This document shows, one piece after another, positions 32,831-42,482 of a stretch of 64,000 bases of DNA (the first letter of the stretch is position 1; the number at the start of each line of letters is the position of its first letter). A model generated the notes under the pieces. The model saw only the letters and a program-made list of their open reading frames with translations, did not search any database and was not told where the DNA came from. Origin of the DNA: CAYNJG01 sp965216885 (GTDB lineage: Bacteria > Planctomycetota > Planctomycetia > Pirellulales > Pirellulaceae); NCBI GenBank assembly GCA_965216885.1, contig OZ244209.1, positions 4,154,001-4,218,000 on the forward strand, read 5' to 3'. A program made the translations under genes and the position numbers.

Positions 32831-33649
32831 ATGACGTTAAAAGGCAAGACGCTATTAATTACAGGCTCCAGTCGCGGCATTGGCAAAGCGATTGCGATGC
32901 GAGCGGCAGCGGACGGTGCCAACATTGCCGTTGTCGCCAAAACGGTCGAGGCTCACCCGCAACTACCGGGAACGGTCTATTCTGCCGTCGAAGACATTGA
33001 AGCCGCGGGCGGCAAAGCGATCCCCTGCGTTGCGGATATCCGCTTCGAAGATCAGTTGCTGAACGCCGTCGATAAAACGGTCGAGCATTTCGGCGGAATC
33101 GACATTCTGGTCAACAACGCCAGTGCGATCTTTCTGGCCGGCACCGTGCAAACGCCGATGAAGCGATTTGACCTGATGCACAGTGTCAATGTCCGCGCGA
33201 CGTACATGGCTTCCCAACAATGTATCCCTCATCTTCTCAAGTCAGCCAATCCACACATCCTCAATATCTCACCACCGCTGAACCTCGAACCCAAATGGTT
33301 TAGCGGACACGTGGCCTACACGATGGCCAAATATGGCATGAGCCAATGTGTGTTGGGGATGGCCGAGGAGTTTCGGGAAGCCGGCATCGGAGTTAACGCA
33401 CTCTGGCCACAGACGGCGATTGCGACAGCCGCCGTGAAGAATCTGCTGGGCGGTGACGATGCGATACGGTGTTGCCGTAAACCTGACATTATGTCCGATG
33501 CGGCCCACGTCGTCCTGACGCGTGAAAGCCGCACATGTACGGGCAACTTCTTTGTCGACGAAGCTTTGCTGAAAGAGGAAGGCGTCGACGACTTTACCGG
33601 CTATGCGGTCGACCCAAACGCGAAGCTGATGCCCGACTTCTTTCTGTAG
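32831..33649 (+). CDS. short-chain dehydrogenase/reductase (HSDL2-like)
   Basis: The ATG at 32831, 28 bases after the DUF1501 stop, gives 272 residues. A Rossmann nucleotide-binding motif TGSSRGIGKA, the NNASA strand, a catalytic Ser in LNISPPL and the Y-x-x-x-K pair in YTMAKYG are all present. The sequence style (VAKTVEAHPQLPGT, LMHSVNVRATYMASQ) matches hydroxysteroid-dehydrogenase-like-2 proteins. These are cytoplasmic NAD(P)-dependent oxidoreductases of lipid or ketone metabolism; the substrate is uncertain. The short spacing suggests one transcript with the DUF1501 gene. Confidence 0.9.
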   Translation: MTLKGKTLLITGSSRGIGKAIAMRAAADGANIAVVAKTVEAHPQLPGTVYSAVEDIEAAGGKAIPCVADIRFEDQLLNAVDKTVEHFGGIDILVNNASAIFLAGTVQTPMKRFDLMHSVNVRATYMASQQCIPHLLKSANPHILNISPPLNLEPKWFSGHVAYTMAKYGMSQCVLGMAEEFREAGIGVNALWPQTAIATAAVKNLLGGDDAIRCCRKPDIMSDAAHVVLTRESRTCTGNFFVDEALLKEEGVDDFTGYAVDPNAKLMPDFFL

Positions 33650-33832
33650 CACTCGCTCGGCACCGCGCAGGCAGCTTCAGACATGACGTCTCACTCTCGT
33701 CAAATTCAGGGGAGCGCTACAATGTGGGATCTCGGAGTTCGCTCGAGTTGTGTGAGATTTTAGACATTCGACATCAACACTGTTAGATTGATGTCCCGAC
33801 ATTCACGGTGCTATGCGGATTCGTGAGCCGGA

Positions 33833-36403
33833 GTGGTGCACGTCCGACCCACAAGATTTACCCATAAGCAAATGATGGCACTAACAACGAGTCACATTGG
33901 TCCGCCGATCCTGATCGAGGACCTCACTCCCATCCAGCAACGGGTGTCTCAACTTCGCAGCGAGGGACTCTCGAACACGGTGATCACAGCCCGTCTGTGC
34001 GAAGCCTTCGCCAACGGGGAACTGCAACCACGGTTTACGGATGCCAACGATGCAGCCCTGTCGCTTTTCAGGGCAGCGAACCTGGACGAGCTTTCTCGCA
34101 ACCACCGCGACGCATTCGGCGACCCCCTCGTGGCCATGCAACGGTATTACCATGCCATCGTGGAAGGCATAGCGGAAAACCCGGAAACGGAACGGAGCCT
34201 GACGATCACCGGGCCACCGCCGGTCCACGTCAACATGCTTTCGCGATTCACGGAAACGGAAACGGGCGCTCACGCAACCACGACGATCGTGGACATCACC
34301 GAACACGTCCAACTGCAATATCAACTCGACCATATTCGCAATCGGCAGCAGATCGCGATCGATGCCACCGGGCTTGGCATTTGGGAAATCGTCGTCGAAG
34401 ACGGTCAGATGACCCTGCATTTGGATGACCAGTTTCACGACATGTTGTTCTACCCACGTGGTCAGCTCAACGACCTACCGAACATCTTCGAGACTCTTTT
34501 CACGGACAGCGACCGAAGCGAAACGATCCGGTGTGTCGATGACCTGTGCACTGGCAAAAGCAGCCGCTATGAGCGCACACATCAAATGCGTTGCGGTAAC
34601 GACACGTATCGCTGGTTCATCTGTCGTGGTGAAGTGACCGAGTACGACGACAATGGAACTCCGCGACGCGCCATCGGCACAACGCGGGATATCGATACCG
34701 AGGTGCGAGCACAGCAACTTCTGAAGCTTGAGCGAGAAGTGCTTTCGAATCTGGCAGCCGACCCGGATCTACACGAATCGCTGAACAGTCTGGCAAGCGG
34801 AATCGAATCCGTCTGGGATCAGGTCAAATGCGCCATTAACTTGCACGATCCACAGACTGCGACACTCTACGTGGGGGCAGCACCGACACTTCATTCGACG
34901 TATCACGAAACCGTGGAAGGCTTCAAGCTCGGCAGCCTGCCAACGGTTTGTGGGCTGGCCGTCGAGCGCCGGGCGTTCTCGTACATCCCGGACTTCGAGA
35001 ATGCACCCGGCGAATTCGATGTATCGCTGCCGTTCTACGAAACACTGGGAGTCAAGGGTTGCTGGTCCATGCCGGTCCCCGTGGGTGACGAGATCCTCGC
35101 CACGACGTGCATTTTCACCCTCACACCACGAGAGCCGACCGAATCCGAAGTCATTCACCTCGAGCGACTCGCGCAGACAATCGGACTGCTCATCCAGGCG
35201 GACCGCCAGAAAAAACAGAAGGTCGCCTTCGAGGCTCAGGTGCACACCCGGGACCGACTGGAAAGTCTTGGCAAGCTCGCCGGCGGTGTGGCGCATGACT
35301 TCAACAATCTGCTGACGGTGGTGCTCGCAAACGCCGAGTTCATTTCGCTGGATACCAACGACGAAGTACAGGACGCGGCCGATCAAATCCGCAGCGCATC
35401 CGGTGTCGCCGCCGACCTCTGCCGCAAAATGCTCACCTACGCCGGTGAATCTCCCTTCGAACTAAAGCCGGTCAACATCAGTGATCTTGCGGGCGAGATT
35501 GTACAGTTCGTCCAGTCGGGATCGCCTCTACGAATTCAGTTTGATACCCAGTGTGCCAACGACCTGCCCGCCACGCTTGGAGACGCCGGCATGCTGTCGC
35601 AGCTCATCCTGAATCTGGTGACCAACGCCTCCGAAGCAATTGAGGGCAACGGAACGGTTTCCATTTCCACCGGCAGTTGCCAGCTGGACGCGGATGACCT
35701 GACCTCGCTCATCTACGCCGATCAGGTCGAAGCGGGCGAGCACATTTTTCTTCGCGTCAACGATGACGGAAAAGGCCTGGACGTCGGTACGGAAACGAAA
35801 ATCTTCGATCCATTCTTTTCCACCAAGCCGGAGGGACGAGGTTTTGGACTCGCCACGGTCTTCGGTGTGGTACGTCGACATAGGGGCGGTATCGCCGTTG
35901 AATCACAACCCGGAAACGGCTCCACTTTTACGGTGTACCTGCCCGCATCGACCGCCCACAAGGACGAGCAAGACGGCAATGTCGGTACCGGCGCCAGCGA
36001 GCTGAAACGCGTGGCCATCATCGACGATGACGAGTCGGTGCGAGTTTCGTTAGCAAGGTTGCTGAAATTCCACCACTTTTCCGTCGCACTGTTTCCCAGT
36101 GGTGATGTGGCGATCGCCGAGATTGACCGCCTTGCCGAGTGTGATGTCGTCCTGCTGGATCAGCAAATGCCAGGCATGACGGGCTTGGAAACGTACCAGG
36201 AAATTCGCAAGCGATTTGAGCTCCTGCCGGTTTGTTTTATGAGTGGCTTTGCAACCTCCGGCTCTATCAGTGGCATCGTGCACAATGACGAACGCTGCTG
36301 CTCGCTGGATAAACCGTTTACCACGCACGCCATGGTCAGCGCGGTGAGCAAACTGCTGGGGGAACGTGCCGTTCGCCCCAACCTTGCATCGAATCCTTAT
36401 TGA
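33833..36403 (+). CDS. hybrid sensor histidine kinase / response regulator
   Basis: The 856-residue protein has no membrane segment, so it should be cytosolic. It has a PAS-like domain near 55-160, a second PAS/PAC domain near 180-305, a GAF domain near 320-460, then a histidine-kinase core with phospho-acceptor GGVAHDFNNLLTVV. The ATPase follows with NLVTNASEAI, DDGKGLD and GRGFGLATVFG. A C-terminal receiver has DDDE and phosphorylated Asp in VVLLDQQMPGMTG, with Lys in LDKPF. A phosphorelay to an unlinked regulator is likely. GTG 33833 or ATG 33872 could be the start. Confidence 0.9.
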   Translation: MVHVRPTRFTHKQMMALTTSHIGPPILIEDLTPIQQRVSQLRSEGLSNTVITARLCEAFANGELQPRFTDANDAALSLFRAANLDELSRNHRDAFGDPLVAMQRYYHAIVEGIAENPETERSLTITGPPPVHVNMLSRFTETETGAHATTTIVDITEHVQLQYQLDHIRNRQQIAIDATGLGIWEIVVEDGQMTLHLDDQFHDMLFYPRGQLNDLPNIFETLFTDSDRSETIRCVDDLCTGKSSRYERTHQMRCGNDTYRWFICRGEVTEYDDNGTPRRAIGTTRDIDTEVRAQQLLKLEREVLSNLAADPDLHESLNSLASGIESVWDQVKCAINLHDPQTATLYVGAAPTLHSTYHETVEGFKLGSLPTVCGLAVERRAFSYIPDFENAPGEFDVSLPFYETLGVKGCWSMPVPVGDEILATTCIFTLTPREPTESEVIHLERLAQTIGLLIQADRQKKQKVAFEAQVHTRDRLESLGKLAGGVAHDFNNLLTVVLANAEFISLDTNDEVQDAADQIRSASGVAADLCRKMLTYAGESPFELKPVNISDLAGEIVQFVQSGSPLRIQFDTQCANDLPATLGDAGMLSQLILNLVTNASEAIEGNGTVSISTGSCQLDADDLTSLIYADQVEAGEHIFLRVNDDGKGLDVGTETKIFDPFFSTKPEGRGFGLATVFGVVRRHRGGIAVESQPGNGSTFTVYLPASTAHKDEQDGNVGTGASELKRVAIIDDDESVRVSLARLLKFHHFSVALFPSGDVAIAEIDRLAECDVVLLDQQMPGMTGLETYQEIRKRFELLPVCFMSGFATSGSISGIVHNDERCCSLDKPFTTHAMVSAVSKLLGERAVRPNLASNPY

Positions 36404-36498
36404 CATGGCGTCCGACCTGGCCCCACTGTCACCCGGCTCTTCGCCCACGACTTCAACGCTCGCATATTCATTTCATTCTGCTGTGTAGGGAATTCAAG

Positions 36499-37842
36499 AT
36501 GCCCCGATCCGTTGTTCTGTTCGCATTGCTCTCTCTTTTCGCGGTCAAGGCATACGCGGCCGACAAACCCAACGTCATCCTGATTTACACCGACGACCAA
36601 GGCTCGATCGACATGAACTGCTACGGGGCGACGGATCTCGTCACTCCCAACATGGACGCTCTCGCCGCGCGGGGAACCCGATTCACGCAGTTCTACGCCG
36701 CGGCCCCCGTGTGCTCGCCGTCCCGAGCCGCTGTGTTGACCGGCCGAGTCCCTCAACGCGCCGGAGTGCCTGGCAATGTTTCGTCCTCGCAAGGCAAATC
36801 TGGCATGCCCACCGAACAGGTGACGATTGCCGAGATGATGAAACGCGCCGGATACGCCACCGGACACGTTGGCAAATGGCACCTCGGCTACACACCAGAA
36901 ACGATGCCTAACGGCCAGGGCTTCGACCACTCGTTCGGGCACATGGGTGGATGTATCGACAACTATTCCCACTTCTTTTACTGGAACGGCCCCAACCGAC
37001 ACGACCTTTGGAAGAACGGAAAAGAAATCTGGCGTGACGGCCAGTACTTCCCGGACTTGATGGTCCAGCAGGGACATGACTTCATCGAAGCGAATCGTGA
37101 TCGCCCGTTCTTCATGTACTGGGCAATCAACCTGCCGCACTATCCACTGCAGGGCAAAGCCAAATGGCACGACGTCTATGCTCACCTGCCCGCGCCCAGG
37201 CGAATGTACGCCGAATTCATGTCGTCGATGGACGAAGCCATTGGCGATTTGCTGACCAAACTGGAGGAACTCAAGCTACGCGACGACACGATCGTGATCT
37301 TCCAATCCGATCATGGTCATTCCCACGAGGAAAGAACGTTCCTCGGCGGAGGCAGCGCCGGGCCGTACCGAGGGGCGAAATTCAGCCTCTTTGAAGGCGG
37401 TATCCGGGTGCCTGCCATCGTTTCATGGCCCGGGAAACTGCCGGAAGGGCAGGTGCGAAGCCAGATGGCGACGGCGTGTGACTGGATGCCCACCATCGCC
37501 GAGCTCTGTGAAATCGAACCGCCCGATCGTAAACGGGACGGGCACAGCATCGTCGATGTCATTCGATCGGCTGATGCGAAGAGTCCGCACCAGACGTTTC
37601 ACTGGCAATCCGGACGTGGAAGAGGCGGCCGACAATGGGCCGTGCGAGACGGTGCCTGGAAACTCATCGGCAATCCGCGCGACACCAGCGGCAAGGGAGA
37701 ACTTGGCGACGAAGACAACCTCTTTCTGGTCAATCTCGACGAGGACGTCAGCGAGATGAAGAATCTTGCCGCCGACCACCCCGACGTTGTGCGGCGCCTG
37801 CGAGGGTTGCACGAAACGTGGATCCGCGAGGTCTCACCATAA
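36499..37842 (+). CDS. secreted arylsulfatase-type sulfatase
   Basis: The ATG at 36499 begins a signal peptide ending VKAYAADKP. The 447-residue enzyme has the N-terminal metal site IYTDDQG and the formylglycine-forming motif CSPSRA with Cys 72 as the residue oxidised by a sulfatase-modifying factor. Further conserved parts include GKWHLG and QSDHGHSHEE. It hydrolyses sulfate esters, probably of algal polysaccharides, outside the cytoplasm; sulfatases are abundant in marine planctomycetes. It converges with the LptF/G-like gene, 19 bases apart. Confidence 0.95.
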   Translation: MPRSVVLFALLSLFAVKAYAADKPNVILIYTDDQGSIDMNCYGATDLVTPNMDALAARGTRFTQFYAAAPVCSPSRAAVLTGRVPQRAGVPGNVSSSQGKSGMPTEQVTIAEMMKRAGYATGHVGKWHLGYTPETMPNGQGFDHSFGHMGGCIDNYSHFFYWNGPNRHDLWKNGKEIWRDGQYFPDLMVQQGHDFIEANRDRPFFMYWAINLPHYPLQGKAKWHDVYAHLPAPRRMYAEFMSSMDEAIGDLLTKLEELKLRDDTIVIFQSDHGHSHEERTFLGGGSAGPYRGAKFSLFEGGIRVPAIVSWPGKLPEGQVRSQMATACDWMPTIAELCEIEPPDRKRDGHSIVDVIRSADAKSPHQTFHWQSGRGRGGRQWAVRDGAWKLIGNPRDTSGKGELGDEDNLFLVNLDEDVSEMKNLAADHPDVVRRLRGLHETWIREVSP

Positions 37843-37861
37843 GAATCGATGAAACGCGGCT

Positions 37862-39058
37862 CTAGTAGCGAATGATTCGCCGCGTCAGCGCAATGCCCAC
37901 CAGCATCAGAATTCCGTTGCCGATCCAGACGGTGTAGGGCGGCACAACGCCGTCCTTTGCCTGAGTAACGGCCCATTGCAGGGCAGGGTAGTAGATCACC
38001 AGAACCGGGAAGAAGCACAAGGCAAACGTGGTAAAGAAGTTCGTCGTTCGCATCCGAACCGATAGCGGCGCTCCGACCATCACGACGAACAGGCAACTGA
38101 ATCCTTCGGCACAACGTCGCCATGGTTCCAGGTGAAGCCTGTTGAGCCGCGTTTCACCATCGCTTCGCCGGCGGTGCAGGAGCGACCACGTTGCTCCGTC
38201 CGGGTGTTTTGAAGTTTCCCCCAACTGATGAATCTCCCCCATCACCATCTGCAACGCGGCCCGCGCTGCCAGACGCTGATCGAGCTCCTCCATTGATGCC
38301 CGCTGCGCAACGGCTTCATTGGAAATGTGGCTCAAGCCCAACTCTGAAATCCGCGGGGAGCTTCGGTCTTTGACCGTGGCTTGCGAGAGCGGAATTTCCT
38401 GTTCGTGCGTTCCCGGATTGGCGTAGAAAGTTCCATTACTTTCCATCGTGGAATCCGTCAGACGAATGTGCAGCGTTTCATCGACAACGTCGGCCTTGAT
38501 TTCAGCATCACGGGCTTCGACCACGATGCGATCATCGCCGCCCATCTCCAGCCGCGGACCAATCAGCTTGCGGCCAACGACTTTCTTGACGTTGATCGAA
38601 AAGTGCTCGTTGCGAAACATGCGTTCGGTGCGGAGCTTGCGGAAGACGACCTCCTCCACCGAGTCATAGATGACGGACTGAATGCCAGAAGCTCCCCAGG
38701 TGATCGCCACGTCGTTGACCCAGATCATGCCGCAACTAATTAGCAGCGCAAGCCCGAATGCCGGATAGAGCACGATTCGGGGAGAGATCCCCAAAGACTT
38801 GGCGGCAATAACCTCGTTGTCTGCGGACATCCGGCCAAACACGCTGCAAGTCGACAGCAGGATGCTGGCCGGCACGGCAAATCGCAACGCCCTTGGTAAA
38901 GCGTAGGGTAGCAACCGGAAAAAAGCGTCCAGGCCCAATCCCATACTCAGCCCCACCTGAGCCATGATGCCAAAGACCAGCACCAACGTCATGCCCAGCA
39001 GCGCAACGCCGAACGTCGACAACAACTGAAGCAATACGTAGCGCGATATTCTCGACAT
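37862..39058 (-). CDS. LptF/LptG (YjgP/YjgQ) family permease
   Basis: I start at ATG 39058. The 398-residue protein has three N-terminal membrane helices (ISRYVLLQLLSTFGVALLGM), a large periplasmic beta-jellyroll region and three C-terminal helices ending RRIIRY, the layout of LptF/LptG. These inner-membrane proteins couple LptB ATP hydrolysis to lipopolysaccharide extraction. The fragment FGRMSADNEVIAAKSLGIS is the usual conserved coupling segment. LptF and LptG cannot be told apart here, and no partner lies nearby. Confidence 0.88.
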   Translation of the reverse strand: MSRISRYVLLQLLSTFGVALLGMTLVLVFGIMAQVGLSMGLGLDAFFRLLPYALPRALRFAVPASILLSTCSVFGRMSADNEVIAAKSLGISPRIVLYPAFGLALLISCGMIWVNDVAITWGASGIQSVIYDSVEEVVFRKLRTERMFRNEHFSINVKKVVGRKLIGPRLEMGGDDRIVVEARDAEIKADVVDETLHIRLTDSTMESNGTFYANPGTHEQEIPLSQATVKDRSSPRISELGLSHISNEAVAQRASMEELDQRLAARAALQMVMGEIHQLGETSKHPDGATWSLLHRRRSDGETRLNRLHLEPWRRCAEGFSCLFVVMVGAPLSVRMRTTNFFTTFALCFFPVLVIYYPALQWAVTQAKDGVVPPYTVWIGNGILMLVGIALTRRIIRY

Positions 39059-39246
39059 GGAACGTGTGCCGTATGGAGACGTGAGTGGCGTATCGTCCGC
39101 GATGCAGACAGCTAGCTGCAATAGCAATCCGCACAGAATTCCGGTTGCCGCGTCAGCATCGTGTCACGTGTTAACGCGGCGAGGTGCTGCCCTGTCACGG
39201 AATGCCCGAAACGAGACTCGGGGAGTGAGACCGGTGCGAGTCGCGA

Positions 39247-40464
39247 CTAATGTTGTTCGCGAAGTCGCGCCGAAAGGTTCGCCAGCCGCTCGCAGATTTC
39301 TGCCGCTCGCTCTGGTAAAAACTCTTCTTCCGCCGCGTCGATGGCCGCGATAATTTCCGGACCGTCCTCACGCTCGTCACCGAAGTATTCGGGTACAGCG
39401 CGGAACGTATCGCAAATCCCGGCGACAAATTCCGAATTCATCTCGGTGGGTGACGTCGCGTAGGGCGGCGAATGGTTGGGTAAACCGGATCCTTCTCGTT
39501 GCTGATTCTGCAACCATTGGTTGACTGCACCGGCCGTCGCCATAATCGAGATGGCCACTCCGGCTGCCGCCAAACCAAACTGGGCAAGTTGATAGCACAC
39601 GATTGCCATCACCACGCCACCTCCGGCTGCAAACCACCACGCCGGATGAGTTCCCATTCCCGCCGACGACTTTTCCTTGATATTCCCGGCTGCTACGAGC
39701 TGATCGCCTTCGACGCGAACCACGATGACCGTAATGTTGTCGGACCCACCGCGCAGATTTGCCAAATGGATCAGAAAGTCCGCCGCCGCCTCCGGTTCAA
39801 GGTTGCGGACGATCGTTCCAATTTCCGCATCCGAGATCTTCCCGGTCAGACCATCGCTGCACAGCAGGAATGCGTCTCCCTTGCTGACGTTGAAAGCACC
39901 TTCAATGTCGACGTCGACATCGGGATGCGGCCCCAGACACCTCGTAATGACATTGCGAGGAATCGACGTCTCGGAATTGCCCCGAACCTGACCGGCGGCA
40001 CGCATTTCCCAGACCAGACTGTGATCGAACGTCAGCTGTTGAATAGAACTGTCGCGGACCCGGTAGACCCTGCTATCACCGACGTGTGCAATCATCGCGC
40101 CTTCCGGCAACAGCAGCAACGCGCTGCACGTCGTGCCCATATTGTAGAGCTGGCGATCTTCCTGACCGCGACGATGAATCGTGGAATTGGTGGCCTGAAT
40201 GGCGGAAATCAGGGATTCTCGAGGCGACGCGTCACAAGACACATAATTACGCTCGAATTCTTCAACCGCCAGCTGGCTGGCCAGCTCTCCCGCGGCGTGA
40301 GCCCCCATTCCGTCCGCCACCACAAAACGGTGACCGAGGCTTTCCCATTCGCCAGCTTCCGCGATCGTCGCGTCGTACGCGTCCTGATTCATGGGACGCT
40401 TCATCCCCACATCGCTGCGGGCAGCATAGCTGATCTGTTCGTTGGAGTACGATCTGTGCGACAT
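39247..40464 (-). CDS. PP2C-family protein Ser/Thr phosphatase with C-terminal membrane anchor
   Basis: The 405-residue protein has a full PPM/PP2C domain to about residue 250: VGMKRPMNQDAY, VADGMGAHAAGE, AHVGDSRVYRV, LCSDGLTGKI and GGSDNITVIVV, which hold the metal-binding Asp residues. Two hydrophobic helices follow (about 275-315), so the catalytic part is probably tethered to the inner membrane. It reverses Hanks-type kinase phosphorylation, abundant in planctomycetes. No kinase gene is adjacent. Confidence 0.92.
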   Translation of the reverse strand: MSHRSYSNEQISYAARSDVGMKRPMNQDAYDATIAEAGEWESLGHRFVVADGMGAHAAGELASQLAVEEFERNYVSCDASPRESLISAIQATNSTIHRRGQEDRQLYNMGTTCSALLLLPEGAMIAHVGDSRVYRVRDSSIQQLTFDHSLVWEMRAAGQVRGNSETSIPRNVITRCLGPHPDVDVDIEGAFNVSKGDAFLLCSDGLTGKISDAEIGTIVRNLEPEAAADFLIHLANLRGGSDNITVIVVRVEGDQLVAAGNIKEKSSAGMGTHPAWWFAAGGGVVMAIVCYQLAQFGLAAAGVAISIMATAGAVNQWLQNQQREGSGLPNHSPPYATSPTEMNSEFVAGICDTFRAVPEYFGDEREDGPEIIAAIDAAEEEFLPERAAEICERLANLSARLREQH

Positions 40465-40699
40465 CGCTTCCTGACGCTGGCTCCGAATTCTGCACGCATG
40501 CCTGGGACTAACGATAGCTTTGCATTCTATCGGGACAGGTTACAGAGAGATAGTCGCTCAAGAGCGCCAATGATTGCTCACAAGACCTGCAGATTGCTCG
40601 GCAGCGAGGCGTACGACGAGCCATTACTCGCTGTCATACGTAAAAACTCCCAATTCCAATTCGACGCGAATTCATCTGTTCGGCAAACCGGGGGGCTTC

Positions 40700-40705
40700 T
40701 AGAAT
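40700..40705 (+). promoter_or_regulatory. candidate -10 element (TAGAAT) in a recurrent TCTAGAATCC motif
   Basis: TAGAAT sits 37 bases before the PEGA lipoprotein start and lies inside TCTAGAATCC, followed by a CGCCGC run. The same decamer occurs upstream of the genes at 8426 and 48139. Confidence 0.4.
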
Positions 40706-40741
40706 CCCGCCGCTGTGTACTCGACCTGAAGGCTTACTATT

Positions 40742-41212
40742 TTGGTTCCCAAACAACGACAGCTCTTCGTATTCCTGCTGCTGATGATCTGCATCAGCGT
40801 CGGATGTGTGCGCCGGCGGCTAACCGTGCGAAGCAATCCTCCCGGTGCACTAGTCTTCATCGACGGGCAGGAAATTGGGCGGACGCCCGTAGCCACACCG
40901 TTTACCTATTACGGCACGCGCAATTTCCGATTGGTCAAAGATGGTTTCGAGACGATTTCCGTGAACCAGCCCTTCCGCGCGCCGTGGTACCAGATTCCGC
41001 CGTTTGACTTTGTGTCCGAGAACCTCGTCGTACGAGAACTCCGTGACGAACGCGTGGTGGAGTTTGATCTGGCTCCCAAAGCCAACGTGAGTATGGGCGA
41101 CGTCCTCATCCACGCGGATCAACTACGGTCAGAAGTCAATCCGGCGGCAGCCACCTTCCCACTTGATGCCCTGGACAACTCGCAATTACCTCCGGGCTTG
41201 TTGCAGCAGTAG
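40742..41212 (+). CDS. PEGA-domain lipoprotein
   Basis: The best start is TTG at 40742; the next in-frame ATG would cut into the signal. The 156-residue product has a signal ending MICISVGC with a lipobox, then a PEGA domain recognised by LTVRSNPPGALVFIDGQEIGRTPVATPFTYYG. PEGA domains form small extracellular beta-sandwiches and are common on bacterial surface proteins. The C-terminal half contains no domain I can name. It converges tightly with the acyltransferase gene (six bases). Confidence 0.82.
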   Translation: MVPKQRQLFVFLLLMICISVGCVRRRLTVRSNPPGALVFIDGQEIGRTPVATPFTYYGTRNFRLVKDGFETISVNQPFRAPWYQIPPFDFVSENLVVRELRDERVVEFDLAPKANVSMGDVLIHADQLRSEVNPAAATFPLDALDNSQLPPGLLQQ

Positions 41213-41217
41213 AAGGA

Positions 41218-42354
41218 CTAGCCGTCCGGCGTGCCAACCATTTGCGACAAGGCAGTCTTCTTGTCGGTCCGCGAGTTGTCTTCCGAGTTCGACTTGAATT
41301 GATCCACCTCGTCCATCAATTCCATTACCTGCGTCGCGACCACCGTTTCAGGATCCAGCTCGAACTGGTTGCGGGCGGGCATCAATTCGGGAACCGCCGC
41401 GGGCGCTGTCCTTCTACCCGGTGTCACGGCCAGCGTTAGCAACTCGCCAGCGACAAGAGCGCACCCAAGGCTGATTGCAATGGCCACCTCGACGGGTACG
41501 GCATGCCCGACATATTTCATCACCGTGTAGGCGAGCACTCCGTGAATCATGTACGTCGCGTTGGCGCTGTTGCCCAGCATGGTCGCGGCCGGGCTGGCAA
41601 TGACTGGAATATACTCTCGAGCAAAACAGACCAGCATCAGTCCAATAATGACGGCCGATCCAGCCGGCATCTCGGTACCGGCCGCCTCTAACCCAATGCA
41701 GCACACGAATGCCCCACAGCGTGTCACGTTGTAGCCATATTCGCGATTGGCCCAAATGATCATCCCGGCAACCATGAGGTGCGCATGTTGAACGTTCGCA
41801 AGCCGGCCGAGGATGCCCGGCAATTCCACCCCGTACTCCGCATTGACTCGCCATAGCGCTGCACCGACGAGGTAGGCCACGGCAAACAGTTCGACGCGTT
41901 TTCCATGCATGCCAACCAGGATCGCCGCGCCAATCAGCAGATAAAACTTCAGCAGCACGCCGACCAACCAGTAGGCCCCGTCAATTTCCGGTTGCCCCAT
42001 CCACGACTGACACATCGTCATGCTCGCGAGGAACTGCGGGAGCGTAATTGTGTACTCGGGCGGTTGAAAGACCACAATCATCAACGCGCTGAGTACTATC
42101 CCCATCGCATAGATCGGGTAGATTTTAAGGACACGGTCCAACAGGAACGACTGGATTTCCTGAGTGCGGCTGAGTACCGCGGCCATGGAAAACCCACTGA
42201 TGACCAACAGCAAATGAGCTCCACACGCGCCTTGCCAAAAATCGGAATTCAGCAGCCGGCAATGCACACACAGCTTGGACAGGTGACACAGTACGACCGC
42301 AATAACGGCAAAAGCCCGAAGTCCATCTATCGCGTCGTCTCGGGTGCGGATCAT
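41218..42354 (-). CDS. acyltransferase 3 family membrane protein
   Basis: Starting at ATG 42354, just before the family's opening IDGLRAFAVIAVVLCH, the 378-residue protein has about ten membrane helices. It shows the acyltransferase-3 features: the His in helix one, VISGFSMA in helix two and FLLDRVLKIYPIYAMG. Members transfer acetyl, succinyl or other acyl groups to surface sugars. A short soluble acidic tail with EDNSRTDKK is extra. A TTG 17 codons upstream is an alternative start. Confidence 0.85.
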   Translation of the reverse strand: MIRTRDDAIDGLRAFAVIAVVLCHLSKLCVHCRLLNSDFWQGACGAHLLLVISGFSMAAVLSRTQEIQSFLLDRVLKIYPIYAMGIVLSALMIVVFQPPEYTITLPQFLASMTMCQSWMGQPEIDGAYWLVGVLLKFYLLIGAAILVGMHGKRVELFAVAYLVGAALWRVNAEYGVELPGILGRLANVQHAHLMVAGMIIWANREYGYNVTRCGAFVCCIGLEAAGTEMPAGSAVIIGLMLVCFAREYIPVIASPAATMLGNSANATYMIHGVLAYTVMKYVGHAVPVEVAIAISLGCALVAGELLTLAVTPGRRTAPAAVPELMPARNQFELDPETVVATQVMELMDEVDQFKSNSEDNSRTDKKTALSQMVGTPDG

Positions 42355-42482
42355 CAGCAGGCCAAAGCCGTTTTGTACGAGGGTTAACAGACAATGTGTA
42401 GGCAAACCTACCTCACGTTTCCCCCTCCGTCTGCCTAGGGTCAGATGGCACGTTCATCACTTTCGAAAGTGCAGCCTGACTG

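Noticed and set aside
39499..41007. Long + strand open frame of about 500 codons
   Set aside because: It lies antisense to the PP2C phosphatase gene, whose motifs are complete, and runs on into the PEGA gene region; its translation has no recognisable domain and is rich in rare residues.
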